Shown piece by piece: positions 6,504-15,588 of a DNA stretch of 64,000 nucleotides. Numbering within the stretch: the stretch's first letter is position 1; each line of letters opens with the position of its first letter. A program made the translations under genes and the position numbers. A model generated the notes under the pieces. That model was not told where the DNA came from and searched no databases. It saw only the letters and a program-made list of their open reading frames with translations. Origin of the DNA: Alsobacter ponti (GTDB lineage Bacteria; Pseudomonadota; Alphaproteobacteria; Rhizobiales; Beijerinckiaceae); assembly GCF_024294805.1 (NCBI RefSeq), contig NZ_JANCLU010000016.1, positions 1 through 64,000 of the forward strand, in the 5' to 3' direction.

Positions 6504-8906
6504 TCAGGCGACCGCCCGCCTGCGTGGCCCGCCGATTTCGCCGGTGACCAGCGGGGCGAGTTCGCGCGCGCCGTAGCTGCGGGCCGTCTGGCCCGCCGGC
6601 GGGACGCCATAGAGCGTGGTGCGCTGGCCGGGCAGGCGCCCGGCCGAGCGGATGAGCGCATCCATGGCCTCGGGCGGCAGTTCCTGCCCGTGCTCGGTGC
6701 CGGCGGCGCGCGAGATGCTCTCGTTCATGAGGGTGCCGCCGAGATCGTTCGCTCCGGCGCGCAGCACCGCGCGGACGCCGTCGCCGCCCAGCTTCACCCA
6801 GGACACCTGGATGTTGGCGATCAGGGGATGCAGGACGAGCCGCGCCACCGCGTGCATCAGCAGCGTCTCCTCGAAGGTCGGCCCCTTGCGCGCCCGTCCC
6901 TTGTGGTAGAGCGGCGCTTCCATGTGCACGAAGGGAAGCGGCACGAACTCGGTGAAGCCGCCCGTGCGCTCCTGCAGGTCGCGCAGCGCGAGCAGGTGGC
7001 GGGCCCAGTGCGCCGGCGTGTCGATATGGCCGAACATGATGGTCGCGGTCGAGCGCAGCCCGACCCGGTGCGCCGCCTCCATTACGGAGAGCCAGCCCGC
7101 CGTCGACAGCTTGTCCGGACACAGGATGGCGCGGGCGTCGTCGGAGAGGATCTCGGCGGCCGTGCCGGGCAGGGAGCCCAGGCCCGCGTCCCGCAGGCGG
7201 CCGAGATAGCTCTCGATGCCCAGGCCCAGCGTCTCGGCACCGTGCGTCACTTCCAGCGGCGAGAAGGCATGGACGTGCATGCCGGGCGCGCCGCGTTGGA
7301 CCGCCCTGAGCAGTTCGAGATAGGTGTCGCCGGTATAGGACGGGTGGATGCCGCCCTGCATGCAGACCTCGGTGGCGCCACGGTCCCAGGCCTCGGCGGA
7401 GCGGCGCGTCACCTCCTCGATCGGAACATTGTAGGGCCGGCCCCGCAGCGTCTCGGCCGTCTTGCCCTTGGAGAAGGCGCAGAAGGTGCACCGCCAGCTG
7501 CACACGTTGGTGTAGTTGATGTTGCGGTTCACGACGTAGCGCACGTCCTCCCCGCTAACCCTCGCCCGCAGGGCGTCCGCGCTCTCGATGACGCGATCCG
7601 CGTCCGGTCCGCGGCAGGCGAACAGGGCCGCGACCTCGCTCTCGCCGAGCCGGTCGCCGGCCTCGGCGCGCGCCAGCAGGGCCTCGAGCGCGGGAACCTG
7701 GCGCCGCCCCTTTTCCGGGGCGCGGAATGGCGCGACGCCGGCGAGCCCGGGCGACCAGCGGTCGGCCCGCGCCCAGCCCGAGGCGTCGCTCTGGCGCAGC
7801 ACGGCGGCATGCAGGCCGGGATCGATCCAGCGGTCCCGGTCGGCGACATGGCCGGGATAGACCGGCAGGCGGGCGACGAGGCTCTGACCGGCCGCCTCGG
7901 TGGCGGCGCGCAGCCATTCGATGGCCGGCCAGCGCGCCTCCGGATTGACGTGGTCGGGCGTGACGGGCGACACGCCGCCCCAGTCGTTGATCCCCGCGTC
8001 GAGAAGTTCGGGAAAGCGGTCGTAGCTCAGGTTCGGCGGAACCTGGATGGACATCGCCGCGCCGAGGATCAGCCGCGCCGCGGCCGCGGTCCACAGCAGC
8101 TCCTCGTGCGAGGCGCCTGGAACGTTGGCCATGCGCGTGCCCGGCTTGGGCTGGAAGTTCTGGACGATCACTTCCTGGATGTGGCCGTAGCGCACCTGGA
8201 GCGCGGCGATGACGAGCAGGGCCTCGATTCGGTCCGCTCGGCTCTCGCCGAGTCCGATGAGGAGCCCGGTCGTGAAGGGGATGGCGAGCTCTCCGGCGGT
8301 GGCGATGGTGTCGATGCGCGCCTGCGGCTGCTTGCCGATCGAGCCGTAGTGCGGACCGCCGCGCTCGATCAGGCGGGGAGAAGTTCCCTCCAGCATAAGG
8401 CCCTGGCTGACGCCCACGCGCCGCAGCATCGCAAGGTCGTCTCGCCCCATGACGCCGGCGTTGAGGTGCGGCAGCAGGCCCGTCTCGTCCAGGACGAGCC
8501 GCGCCATGCGCGCGAGATAGTCGAGGGTCGACGAAGCGCCGAGGTCGTCGAGCTCGCGCCGCACGGCGGGATAGCGCTGCTCCGGCAGTTCGCCCAGCGT
8601 GAACAGGGCTTCCGTGCAGCCCGCCTCCTGGCCGGCGCGCGCCACCGCGAGCACCTCGTCGGCGGTCATGAAGGCGCGTTCGCCGGGGCGCCGCGGGTGA
8701 GTGAAGGTGCAGTAGCCGCACACGTCGCGGCACAGTCGGGTGAGCGGGATGAACACCTTCGGCGAATACGACACGAGGCGGCCGTGAGCCGAGGCCTTGA
8801 GGCTGCGGGCCCGGTCCCCGAGTTCTCCCGGCGGCATGCCGTCCAGGCGCGCGAGCCAGGCGGTGACGGCGGCTTCGTCAGGCCAAAATGGGCCGGTTCG
8901 TTCCAT
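6504..8906 (-). CDS. fbiC: FO synthase, fused CofG-CofH (FbiC)
   Basis: This bifunctional radical-SAM enzyme makes the deazaflavin FO from tyrosine and the flavin precursor 5-amino-6-ribitylamino-uracil. The protein has 800 residues. The ATG at 8906 is preferred over 8927 because GGGAGG lies 9 bases before it. The N-terminal CofG half carries the [4Fe-4S] motif C59-RDV-C63-GY-C66; the C-terminal CofH half carries C469-SWR-C473-TF-C476 with the preceding NINYTNV. The fusion order is that of actinobacterial FbiC. It is the first gene of the F420 operon, reading away from the ABC importer. Confidence 0.96.
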   Translation of the reverse strand: MERTGPFWPDEAAVTAWLARLDGMPPGELGDRARSLKASAHGRLVSYSPKVFIPLTRLCRDVCGYCTFTHPRRPGERAFMTADEVLAVARAGQEAGCTEALFTLGELPEQRYPAVRRELDDLGASSTLDYLARMARLVLDETGLLPHLNAGVMGRDDLAMLRRVGVSQGLMLEGTSPRLIERGGPHYGSIGKQPQARIDTIATAGELAIPFTTGLLIGLGESRADRIEALLVIAALQVRYGHIQEVIVQNFQPKPGTRMANVPGASHEELLWTAAAARLILGAAMSIQVPPNLSYDRFPELLDAGINDWGGVSPVTPDHVNPEARWPAIEWLRAATEAAGQSLVARLPVYPGHVADRDRWIDPGLHAAVLRQSDASGWARADRWSPGLAGVAPFRAPEKGRRQVPALEALLARAEAGDRLGESEVAALFACRGPDADRVIESADALRARVSGEDVRYVVNRNINYTNVCSWRCTFCAFSKGKTAETLRGRPYNVPIEEVTRRSAEAWDRGATEVCMQGGIHPSYTGDTYLELLRAVQRGAPGMHVHAFSPLEVTHGAETLGLGIESYLGRLRDAGLGSLPGTAAEILSDDARAILCPDKLSTAGWLSVMEAAHRVGLRSTATIMFGHIDTPAHWARHLLALRDLQERTGGFTEFVPLPFVHMEAPLYHKGRARKGPTFEETLLMHAVARLVLHPLIANIQVSWVKLGGDGVRAVLRAGANDLGGTLMNESISRAAGTEHGQELPPEAMDALIRSAGRLPGQRTTLYGVPPAGQTARSYGARELAPLVTGEIGGPRRRAVA

Positions 8907-8964
8907 TCTCGGCATCCTCCCGGCCACGCTGATTGCGTTCGCTTTTCAGGCTTGCGCGGACGAA

Positions 8965-8978
8965 GTTGTATGGACAAC
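8965..8978. promoter_or_regulatory. GntR/HutC-type operator upstream of fbiC
   Basis: GTTGTATGGACAAC is a perfect 5-bp inverted repeat (GTTGT/ACAAC) with a 4-bp centre, 59 bp upstream of the fbiC start. The TGT-N4-ACA form is shared with sites at 15589-15600 and 43109-43122 and matches what is known of HutC-family operators. Three HutC-type regulators in this window could bind it. Confidence 0.55.
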
Positions 8979-9109
8979 ATACCACCAACGACGGCGTCGT
9001 CAACGCGGAGTGAGGGGTGCAACTCCGAATGGCGCGCTCCGGAACGCTGCCGATCCAGCCTGTTCGGGGCAGGTGAGGCAACGATTTCCGGGACTTGCGC
9101 CGAAAAATG

Positions 9110-9168
9110 AGAATGACGTTCTCCATGAAGAAAAATTGCTTGCCTGAGCGGATCGCGTCACCTAGGTT
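9110..9168 (+). promoter_or_regulatory. IclR-type box plus promoter of the ABC importer
   Basis: The box AGAATGACGTTCT (9110) is flanked to form GAGAA-N5-TTCTC and followed by CCATGAAGAA. A -35 TTGCCT (9140-9145) lies 30 bases from the box start, and a 17-bp spacer leads to the -10 TAGGTT (9163-9168). It points toward the ATPase gene at 9320. It is one of seven promoters with this geometry. Confidence 0.72.
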
Positions 9169-9319
9169 TGGCAATCGGCGGGCGCCGTCGGCGGCGAGCC
9201 TGGCCGGGGCGACCGGGCACTTGCGCGTTGATCAGGCGCGGGTCGCCGGCGCAAGATCGACAAAGCGTTGCCGGCGGCATAAGTCGACCGGCTTCATAGC
9301 AGGGTGAGGATTCGGCCCG

Positions 9320-10093
9320 ATGCTCCTCGACATCAACGATGTGCACTTCGGCTACCAGAATGAGGTGGAGCTCCTGCAGGGGTTCAGCTTGCATGTCGAG
9401 CAGGGCGAGTTCGTGGCCCTCCTCGGTCCGTCGGGCTGCGGAAAGTCGACGTTGATGAATCTCGCGGCGGGCCTGCTGAACCCGCTGCGCGGCGGCGTCA
9501 ACTTCGGCGGCCATCCCCTGCACGGCCTCAACCGGGACGTCGGCTACATGACGCAGGGCGACACCCTGCTGCCCTGGGCGACGGTGGCCAAGAACATCAC
9601 CCTGCCGCTGGAACTGCGCGGCGTTCCGAAGGCCCAGCGCGAGGAGAAGCTCGACAAGGCGGTCCGCCTGGTCAACCTCGCCGAGCACCGCAACAAGTAT
9701 CCGTCCGAACTGTCTGGCGGCATGAAGCGGCGCGCGCTGCTCGCCCGCAGCATCATCTACGACCCGCCCATGCTTCTCATGGACGAGCCGTTCGGAGCCC
9801 TCGACGCGCAGCTGCGCGAGGTCATGCACCAGGAATTGCTCAACACGGTCGCGCGAACGGGACAGAGCGTCCTGTTCATCACCCATGACATTTCGGAGGC
9901 GATCCTGCTCGCGGACCGAATCATCGTCCTGGGTGGACTGCCTCTCCGCGTTCTCGAGGAGACGGAAGTTCCCTTCGGCAAGGACCGGAAACTGAGCGAG
10001 GTCCGGACCACGAAGACCTATGCCGACATGGAGGTCCACCTGCGGGAACTCCTGCGCAAGGCCGACGCGCTCACCAAATCCAAGCAGCACTGA
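9320..10093 (+). CDS. ABC transporter ATP-binding protein, SsuB/TauB-type
   Basis: This is the ATPase of a nitrate/sulfonate/taurine-type importer, 257 residues. The Walker A motif GPSGCGKST lies at about 36-44, followed by the signature LSGGMKRR, Walker B MLLMDEPFGALD and the switch histidine in LFITHD. Its permease follows after 11 bp. No binding protein is encoded beside it, whereas three NMT1-like binding proteins elsewhere in the window carry the same promoter type, so this pair may serve all of them. The NMT1/SsuA family carries varied small organic ligands, so no substrate is assigned. Confidence 0.92.
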   Translation: MLLDINDVHFGYQNEVELLQGFSLHVEQGEFVALLGPSGCGKSTLMNLAAGLLNPLRGGVNFGGHPLHGLNRDVGYMTQGDTLLPWATVAKNITLPLELRGVPKAQREEKLDKAVRLVNLAEHRNKYPSELSGGMKRRALLARSIIYDPPMLLMDEPFGALDAQLREVMHQELLNTVARTGQSVLFITHDISEAILLADRIIVLGGLPLRVLEETEVPFGKDRKLSEVRTTKTYADMEVHLRELLRKADALTKSKQH

Positions 10094-10104
10094 ACGGGCC
10101 AGAG

Positions 10105-10965
10105 ATGACCGACATGACCGCTCCCGTTCGTCCCGCAAGCCAGGCCCAACTCTCCGCGCGCCGTCGCCGCAAGGCTCCCGTGCGCATCAGTCCCGCCCGG
10201 CGCGCGGTGGAAAACCTCGTCATCCAGATCATCCTGATCGGCGCCTTCCTGGTGCTGTGGGAATACGCGTCGGACCGATGGGTGCCCAAGCTCATGGTTT
10301 CCAAGCCGAGCGACATCGGCGCCCAGATCTGGAAATGGACGCTCGACGGCACCTTCGTCAGGAACCTCTGGGTCACGGTGCAGGCCACCGCGCTAGGCTT
10401 CCTACTCGGCGCGGCGGCGGGCATGGTGCTCGGCTTCCTGACCGGCGCCTGGCGGCGGGTCGGCGAGATCCTGCAGCCGATCGTCACCGCCTTCTACACG
10501 CTGCCGCGCCTCGCGCTGGCTCCGCTGTTCCTGCTGTGGTTCGGGCTCGGCATGGAATTCCGGGTCATGTTCTCGGCGACGATCGTGTTCTTCCTCGTCT
10601 ACTACAACACCTATTTCGGCGTCCGGGAGGTGAGCCAGGAGCTGATCGCCGCGGTGCGCATCATGGGCGCGAACCCGCTCCAGGTCGCGCTGCGCGTCAT
10701 CGTGCCGTCCGCCCTCGTCTGGGTCGCCGCCGGCCTGAAGATATCGGTGCCCTACGCCCTGGTGGGCGTGGTGGTCGCGGAAATGCTGGCCTCCGACGAG
10801 GGCATGGGCTTCCTGCTGTCGCGCGGCGCCAGCCAGTTCTCGGCCGCGCAGACCTTCGCCGCGATCTTCGGCCTGCTGGTGGTCGCCCTCGTGGTCGACT
10901 GGCTGATCACGGCGCTGACCAATCGGGCGCTTCGCTGGAAGACGGCCGGGAGCATGCAGAACTGA
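10105..10965 (+). CDS. ABC transporter permease, SsuC/TauC-type
   Basis: This is an inner-membrane permease of 286 residues with about six hydrophobic segments after a basic cytoplasmic N-terminus (SARRRRKAPVR). The EAA-like loop (VREVSQELIAAVRIMGANPL) and the BPD_transp_1 fold are typical of nitrate/sulfonate-class importers. It partners the ATPase 11 bp upstream. The gene ends against a strong hairpin and is convergent with a GntR gene. Confidence 0.92.
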   Translation: MTDMTAPVRPASQAQLSARRRRKAPVRISPARRAVENLVIQIILIGAFLVLWEYASDRWVPKLMVSKPSDIGAQIWKWTLDGTFVRNLWVTVQATALGFLLGAAAGMVLGFLTGAWRRVGEILQPIVTAFYTLPRLALAPLFLLWFGLGMEFRVMFSATIVFFLVYYNTYFGVREVSQELIAAVRIMGANPLQVALRVIVPSALVWVAAGLKISVPYALVGVVVAEMLASDEGMGFLLSRGASQFSAAQTFAAIFGLLVVALVVDWLITALTNRALRWKTAGSMQN

Positions 10966-10993
10966 GGCGGCGCGCCCCGCGCTCCGCGCCGCC
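10966..10993. terminator. Bidirectional terminator-like hairpin
   Basis: A perfect 9-bp GC stem (GGCGGCGCG 10966-10974 with CGCGCCGCC 10985-10993) encloses a 10-base loop, immediately after the permease stop and 12 bp before the end of the convergent GntR gene. No T-run follows. Confidence 0.6.
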
Positions 10994-11005
10994 GCCGCCT
11001 CGCGG

Positions 11006-11779
11006 TCAGCCCGCGGTCATCCCCGCGGGCGCGCTCCGGCGGTCGAGCGACAGGCGGACCTTGTAGCGGGACGCGGGAAAGTTCACGACGCCGATCTCGA
11101 CGAGTTCGTCGTCGCCCGAGAAGAACTTGGTGCGCACCCGCAGCGCGGGCGATCCGATCGGCACGTTGAGCCGCGAGGCGATGTTGGCGTCCACCAGGAT
11201 CGCCTCGATCTCCTGCTCGATCCGTCGAACGACGATGTGATACCGGCGCTCGATGGCGGCGAACAGCTCGCCCTCGTTCTCGAAATCGGCAATGGCGCCG
11301 GCATAGGCCGGGGCCACGTACACCTCCGAATAGCAGAGCGGCGCGGTCTGCCCTTCGCGGTTGCGCAGGAGCCCGATGCGCACCCACTCGCCGCCGGCCT
11401 CCACCTCGAGCATCCGCGAAAGCGCCGCGTCGACCCGGATGGTCTCGGTGGCGAGCAGCGTGAAGCGGGTGACCTTGGCGTAATCAAGGAGTTCGTGGGC
11501 CGAGTGGACCGCGTTCACGAAGGCGCTGTCGGGCGAGGCCGTGGCCAGCACCGACCGCGCGCCGCGGCGGCGTCGGATGTAGCCGAGATCCTGCAGTTCG
11601 CGCAGCGCCTCCCGGACGGTGTTGCGGCCGACGCCGAAACGCTCGACGAGCTCCATCTCCGTCGGGAACTGGTTCTGCGTCGTCCACTGACCGTTCTGGA
11701 TCTCGCCGACGAGAATGCCGGCGATCTGTCGGTATCCGATCGTGTGGGGTTTTCGCGTCGCGCTCACGAGGCCGTCCAT
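11006..11779 (-). CDS. GntR-family regulator, HutC subfamily (paralogue 1)
   Basis: The protein has 257 residues: an N-terminal winged helix (about 15-80, with VERFGVGRNTVREALRELQ) and a C-terminal UTRA ligand-binding domain ending in a basic SRYKVRLSLDRR. It is closely similar to the products at 14693-15439 and 45390-46136, and the recognition helix GRNTVREALREL is identical in all three. It lies 115 bp downstream of the IclR gene in the same direction, and both may be co-transcribed. The ATG at 11779 is used; a GTG 12 bases downstream is an alternative. The effector is unknown. Confidence 0.88.
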   Translation of the reverse strand: MDGLVSATRKPHTIGYRQIAGILVGEIQNGQWTTQNQFPTEMELVERFGVGRNTVREALRELQDLGYIRRRRGARSVLATASPDSAFVNAVHSAHELLDYAKVTRFTLLATETIRVDAALSRMLEVEAGGEWVRIGLLRNREGQTAPLCYSEVYVAPAYAGAIADFENEGELFAAIERRYHIVVRRIEQEIEAILVDANIASRLNVPIGSPALRVRTKFFSGDDELVEIGVVNFPASRYKVRLSLDRRSAPAGMTAG

Positions 11780-11894
11780 ATCCGCCCAAGATGTCCTTGC
11801 TCCACGACGCAGCCCCGGCCTGTCAAGTCGGCCGAATCGGGGAGACGGACTGCGACGGGGGGCTCGCGCGGCTCAGTTCCGCGGGCGAGGCCGT

Positions 11895-12779
11895 TCAGCT
11901 TTGCAGGATCTTCGACACCTGCTCGGCGAAGGCCTGCAGGTCGCCCACGATGCCGTGGGCGCGCTCGGGACCGTATTGGCCGGCGAACATGTTGGCCGTC
12001 ACGGCCATCGAGGCATGGCCGTCGCGGTCCAGGATCGGCACGGAGAGCAGCACGGTCCCGACGGCGAAGTTGCCTTCGTCCACGGCGTAGCCCCGCGCCT
12101 TGGCCTCGGCGCATTGCGCCATGAAGTCCTTGAACGTCAGCGGGTTGTTCCAGCGGATGGCGGAGAACTGGCGCTTGATCTCGTCCTTGCTCATGTCGCT
12201 GTAGGCGGCGAACAGGCGGCCGGTGGCGCCCAGCAAAAGGGGGAGCCGCTGGCCGACGGCCATCTGGATGCGCATGGCGTTGCGCGTATGCGCGGCCATG
12301 ATCAGCACCTTGCGATCCTTGCCGACCGGCTGCCAGAGCGTGACGGTGACGCCGTGCTTCTGGGCGATCCGCTCCATCAGCGGGAAGACGGAGGAAATGT
12401 CGCCGCCCACCGCCGTGGCGGCGCGGGCGATCTCCATGATCCCGAGGCTGAGCTGGTAGGTCTTCGACAGCGGCTCGAACTGCACGAAGTCGTGCGCCAT
12501 CAGGGTGCGCAGGATGTTGAAGGTCGTGGAGGTGTTGAGCTTGGTGTCCTTGGCGATGCGGGAGACGCCGACAGGCTCGCCGGCCGCGGCCAGATAGCGC
12601 AGGATCTTGATGGCGCCCACGACGGCGCCCACCACCTTTCCCGCGCCGCGGGCCTCGGCCTCCCCGTCGGGAGCCCGGTCGGCTTTCGCTACGCCGGTCT
12701 TCGGCGACTTGCGGCGAGGCTCGCCGTCCGCCGCGGGAGCCGTCTTTCGCGCCGCTGCCGCGTTTGCCTGTCTGGCCAT
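11895..12779 (-). CDS. IclR-family transcriptional regulator
   Basis: The protein has 294 residues. An Ala/Lys-rich N-terminal tail is followed by a winged HTH (GVSRIAKDTKLNTSTTFNIL) and the IclR effector domain to the C-terminus. The start at 12779 is chosen because the longer open frame would overlap the preceding monooxygenase gene. It is the only IclR protein in the window and sits in the centre of operons whose promoters carry GAA-N5-TTC boxes. The Escherichia coli IclR box has the same GAA-N5-TTC core, so it is the best candidate regulator of that set. The inferred position upstream of -35 suggests activation. Confidence 0.9.
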   Translation of the reverse strand: MARQANAAAARKTAPAADGEPRRKSPKTGVAKADRAPDGEAEARGAGKVVGAVVGAIKILRYLAAAGEPVGVSRIAKDTKLNTSTTFNILRTLMAHDFVQFEPLSKTYQLSLGIMEIARAATAVGGDISSVFPLMERIAQKHGVTVTLWQPVGKDRKVLIMAAHTRNAMRIQMAVGQRLPLLLGATGRLFAAYSDMSKDEIKRQFSAIRWNNPLTFKDFMAQCAEAKARGYAVDEGNFAVGTVLLSVPILDRDGHASMAVTANMFAGQYGPERAHGIVGDLQAFAEQVSKILQS

Positions 12780-12867
12780 CGAACTGATCCCGCCACCGTC
12801 GTCTCCGTCCGATACCGGATTCGTCACCCTTTTTCTATCGAGAAAACGGATCGCGGCGCCGGCGCCG

Positions 12868-14508
12868 TCAGCCCGTGCCGGCGAGATCGCGGCGCTCGAT
12901 CGCGAACCCTTCGTAGCCGGCGGCCGCAACCGCCTGGCACTTCCTGCGATAGGCGTCGACGCCGCCGACATAGGCCAGGAGAACCCGCGGCTTTCCGGGA
13001 ATGTTGGCGCCGACGTACCAGGAATCCGCCTTCTGCAAGAGCGTGGCGTCCGCCAGCGCGCGGCTGTGCTCGAGCCAGACGTGCTCGGCCGTTTCCGTCG
13101 GCTCGATCCGGACCACCCCGTTGCGCTCCATCCAGGCGATCAGGTCGGTGACCCAGTCCACGTGCTGTTCGATCGAGGTGACGACATTGCTCAGCACGGA
13201 GGGGCTGCCCGGGCCGGTGATCATCGCGAAGTTCGGGAACCCCGCGGTGGTCACGCCCAGGTAATTGGCCGGGCCCTCGGCCCACTTGTCCTTGAGGCTC
13301 ACGCCACCCGCGCCCCGGATGTCGATGCGGGTCAGCGCTCCCGTGAGGGCATCGAAGCCGGTCGCGTAGACGATCATGTCCACGTCGACATGCTGGGCGG
13401 ACGTCGTGACGCCGGTTTCCGTGATCGCCGTGATCGGCGTCGCCTTGGCGTCGACGAGCGTGACGTTCGGCCGGTTGAACGTCTCGTAGAAATCGGTGCC
13501 GATCGTGATGCGTTTGGCCCCGACGGGATAGCCCCGCGGGATCAGGATCTCCGCCGTCTTCGGGTCCTTCACGATCTCCCGGATCCTGGCCCGGATGAAG
13601 TCGGCCGCGGTGTCGTTGGCCTCCTGGTTCGTACCGATGTCCGAATAGGCGTAGAGGAACGACGGTCCGCCAGCACGCCACCGACGCCGGTATTCGGCTT
13701 CGCGTTCCTCGGGGGTGGCGGCGAGGGCCGACCCCTTCGGCGGATCGGGAATCCAGCCGGTCCGGCTCTGCTCGCGCGCGATGCGCCGAAGCTCGGGGAA
13801 ATTCGCGTGCCAGTGGGCCCGCCGATCTTCGTCCGTCGGACCGTTGCGCGCGGGGATCGAGAAATGCGCGGTGCGCTGGAAGACGTAAAGGTGTTCCGCC
13901 GTCTTCGCGATCTCGGGGATGACCTGCACGCCCGACGACCCCGTGCCGATGACGGCCACGCGCTTGCCGGCGAAGCTCACCGGTTCCGTGGGCCACTGGC
14001 CGGTGTGGTAGCTCTCGCCCTTGAACGAATCGATGCCCGGAAAGCGCGGGCGGGTCGGGGCGGACAGCGGCCCCGTGGCCATGACGAGATGGCGGGAGCG
14101 GACCACCTCGCCCGTGTTCGTCGTCACCGTCCAGGTCTTGCTGTCCTCGTCCCAGCGCGCCGAGGTGACTTTTGTGTCGAACGTGATGCCGGAACGAAGG
14201 TCCAGCCGGTCCGCGACGTGGTTGAGGTAGGCGAGGATCTCGCCCTGGGAGGCGAAGCGCTCGCTCCAGCGCCACTCGGTCTCGAGCTCCGGAAGGAACG
14301 AATACGCGTATTCGAGGCTCTCGACGTCGCAGCGCGCGCCGGGGTAGCGATTCCAGTACCAGGTGCCGCCGACATCGGAGCCGGCCTCGAAGACACGCGT
14401 GGAGAGGCCCAGCCCGCGCATCCGGTGCAGCAGGTAGAGGCCCGAGAATCCTGCGCCGACAATCGTGACCGCGACATCGGTGGGCGCTTGCCCGTGTTCC
14501 ACTGTCAT
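12868..14508 (-). CDS. Type I Baeyer-Villiger flavin monooxygenase
   Basis: This FAD/NADPH enzyme inserts oxygen next to a ketone carbonyl, giving an ester or lactone. The protein has 546 residues, like cyclohexanone-type enzymes. Two Rossmann motifs (VTIVGAGFSG at 14-23 and VAVIGTGSSG at 184-193) flank the Baeyer-Villiger fingerprint F162-x-G164-x3-H168-x3-W172-P173, which is complete. The ATG at 14508 follows GGGGAACGCC. Its promoter (14599-14656) carries the IclR-type box. Together with the esterase at 33633 and several ketone-forming dehydrogenases, it suggests ring or chain cleavage of a ketone intermediate. The substrate is unknown. Confidence 0.93.
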   Translation of the reverse strand: MTVEHGQAPTDVAVTIVGAGFSGLYLLHRMRGLGLSTRVFEAGSDVGGTWYWNRYPGARCDVESLEYAYSFLPELETEWRWSERFASQGEILAYLNHVADRLDLRSGITFDTKVTSARWDEDSKTWTVTTNTGEVVRSRHLVMATGPLSAPTRPRFPGIDSFKGESYHTGQWPTEPVSFAGKRVAVIGTGSSGVQVIPEIAKTAEHLYVFQRTAHFSIPARNGPTDEDRRAHWHANFPELRRIAREQSRTGWIPDPPKGSALAATPEEREAEYRRRWRAGGPSFLYAYSDIGTNQEANDTAADFIRARIREIVKDPKTAEILIPRGYPVGAKRITIGTDFYETFNRPNVTLVDAKATPITAITETGVTTSAQHVDVDMIVYATGFDALTGALTRIDIRGAGGVSLKDKWAEGPANYLGVTTAGFPNFAMITGPGSPSVLSNVVTSIEQHVDWVTDLIAWMERNGVVRIEPTETAEHVWLEHSRALADATLLQKADSWYVGANIPGKPRVLLAYVGGVDAYRRKCQAVAAAGYEGFAIERRDLAGTG

Positions 14509-14598
14509 GGCGTTCCCCGCTTGGCCATCGTCAGCCCGCGCGTCGCCCGCGGCAGGCATCCTCTTCGGGCCGCAGGCGGCGACCCGGACTGTGCGCGA

Positions 14599-14656
14599 AG
14601 GTTAGTCGGGGATCGGCGGTCCCGCAATCCAAATTTTCCATACCGAATGAATTTCG
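14599..14656 (-). promoter_or_regulatory. IclR-type box plus promoter of the Baeyer-Villiger monooxygenase
   Basis: Read on the minus strand, the box CGAAATTCATTCG begins at 14656 and sits in a perfect CCGAA-N5-TTCGG repeat (14643-14657). A -35 TTGCGG (14627-14622) lies 29 bases from the box start, and a 17-bp spacer leads to the -10 TAACCT (14604-14599). It points to the monooxygenase start at 14508. On the plus strand the same site also matches the box, but no gene reads that way. Confidence 0.68.
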
Positions 14657-14692
14657 GAATGAAGAAAAACGGGTTGTGTCGGGACCGTGGTG

Positions 14693-15439
14693 TCAGGCCG
14701 GCTTCCGGTCCAGCGAGATGCGGACCTTGTACCGGCCCGCCGGAAAGTGGGCGAGCCCGATCTCGACGACCCGGCCGTCACTGCCGCGGAACGTCGTGCG
14801 GACGAGAAGGATCGGACTTCCGATCGGCACCTTGAGCCGCGAGGCGATGTTGGCGTCGGCCTCGGCGGCTTCGATGGTTTGCACCACCTGTTGCAGCACG
14901 ATGTCGAACTCGCGTTCGAGCAGCGGAAAGATCCGGTTGTCGTTGTCCAGGACCTTCAGCACGTCCTGGTAGACGGGATCCACATAGATCTCGGAGAGGC
15001 AGAAGGGATCCCCGCCGGGCTCGCGGCTGCGCAGGATGCCGAGGCGGATCCACTCGCTGCCGGGCGGGCAGTCGAGGCGCTGGGCCAGTCTCTCGCCGAC
15101 GCGGATGTGCTCGGCCCCGAGGTGTACGGAGTGGGCCGTCTCGGCGTAGTCCAGCAACTCGCTGACGGAACGGACGGAGTTGACGAAGCCGCCGTCCGGA
15201 TCATGCGACGCGAGGACGGAGCGCGCGCCGCGACGGCGCCGGATGTAGCCCAGCGCCTGCAGTTCGCGCAGCGCCTCGCGCACCGTGTTGCGGCCGACCC
15301 CGAAGCGCTCCACCAGGTCCATCTCGCTGGGCAGGAGTTCGTTGAGGGCCCAGACGCCCTCCTTGATCTCGCGGATCAGCGTCGAGCTGATGTCCTTGTA
15401 GCCGACGGTTCGGACCTTGGACGCGTGTCTCGGCGGCAT
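14693..15439 (-). CDS. GntR-family regulator, HutC subfamily (paralogue 2)
   Basis: The protein has 248 residues: a winged helix (LPSEMDLVERFGVGRNTVRE) followed by a UTRA domain ending in GRYKVRISLDRKPA. The ATG at 15439 follows GGGAGAT by about 8 bases; the frame extends 15 codons further but without a ribosome site. It is divergent from an MFS exporter gene, with a palindromic operator between them, the usual layout for a regulator controlling its neighbour and itself. The recognition helix is identical to the other two GntR proteins of the window. Confidence 0.9.
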   Translation of the reverse strand: MPPRHASKVRTVGYKDISSTLIREIKEGVWALNELLPSEMDLVERFGVGRNTVREALRELQALGYIRRRRGARSVLASHDPDGGFVNSVRSVSELLDYAETAHSVHLGAEHIRVGERLAQRLDCPPGSEWIRLGILRSREPGGDPFCLSEIYVDPVYQDVLKVLDNDNRIFPLLEREFDIVLQQVVQTIEAAEADANIASRLKVPIGSPILLVRTTFRGSDGRVVEIGLAHFPAGRYKVRISLDRKPA

Positions 15440-15588
15440 GAGGCGGATCTCCCTTGAGGCCTGCCATGGGCCCGCGCCCGCCATATCGGCAGGGACTCCG
15501 CCGCGTCAATGAGGGCCGGGCATTCCGGCGATCCTCATCACTTTGGATATCGGGTTGCCCAGGCACCCTTGTGCCACGGCAGGCTAGA

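Larger units (their letters stand above)
8907..9319. other. 413-bp divergent control region between fbiC and the ABC importer
   Basis: No coding frame is supported here. It holds a GntR-type inverted repeat (8965-8978) close to fbiC and an IclR-type promoter (9110-9168) pointing to the ABC importer. No clear -35/-10 pair for fbiC was found, although the inverted repeat lies where one would expect its promoter. The importer leader is long, about 145 nt, and holds no recognised riboswitch. Confidence 0.6.

Noticed and set aside
6477-9110. 877-codon open frame on the plus strand opposite fbiC and npdG
   Set aside because: It is antisense to genes with complete catalytic motifs, is rich in Arg, Gly and His, and shows no domain. 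Long antisense frames are expected at this GC content.
12831-12853. Additional IclR box before the IclR gene
   Set aside because: Only the right part (TTCTCGATAGAAAAAG on the minus strand) resembles the set; the left half and the -35/-10 geometry are missing. An autoregulatory half-site is possible but not supported enough to annotate.
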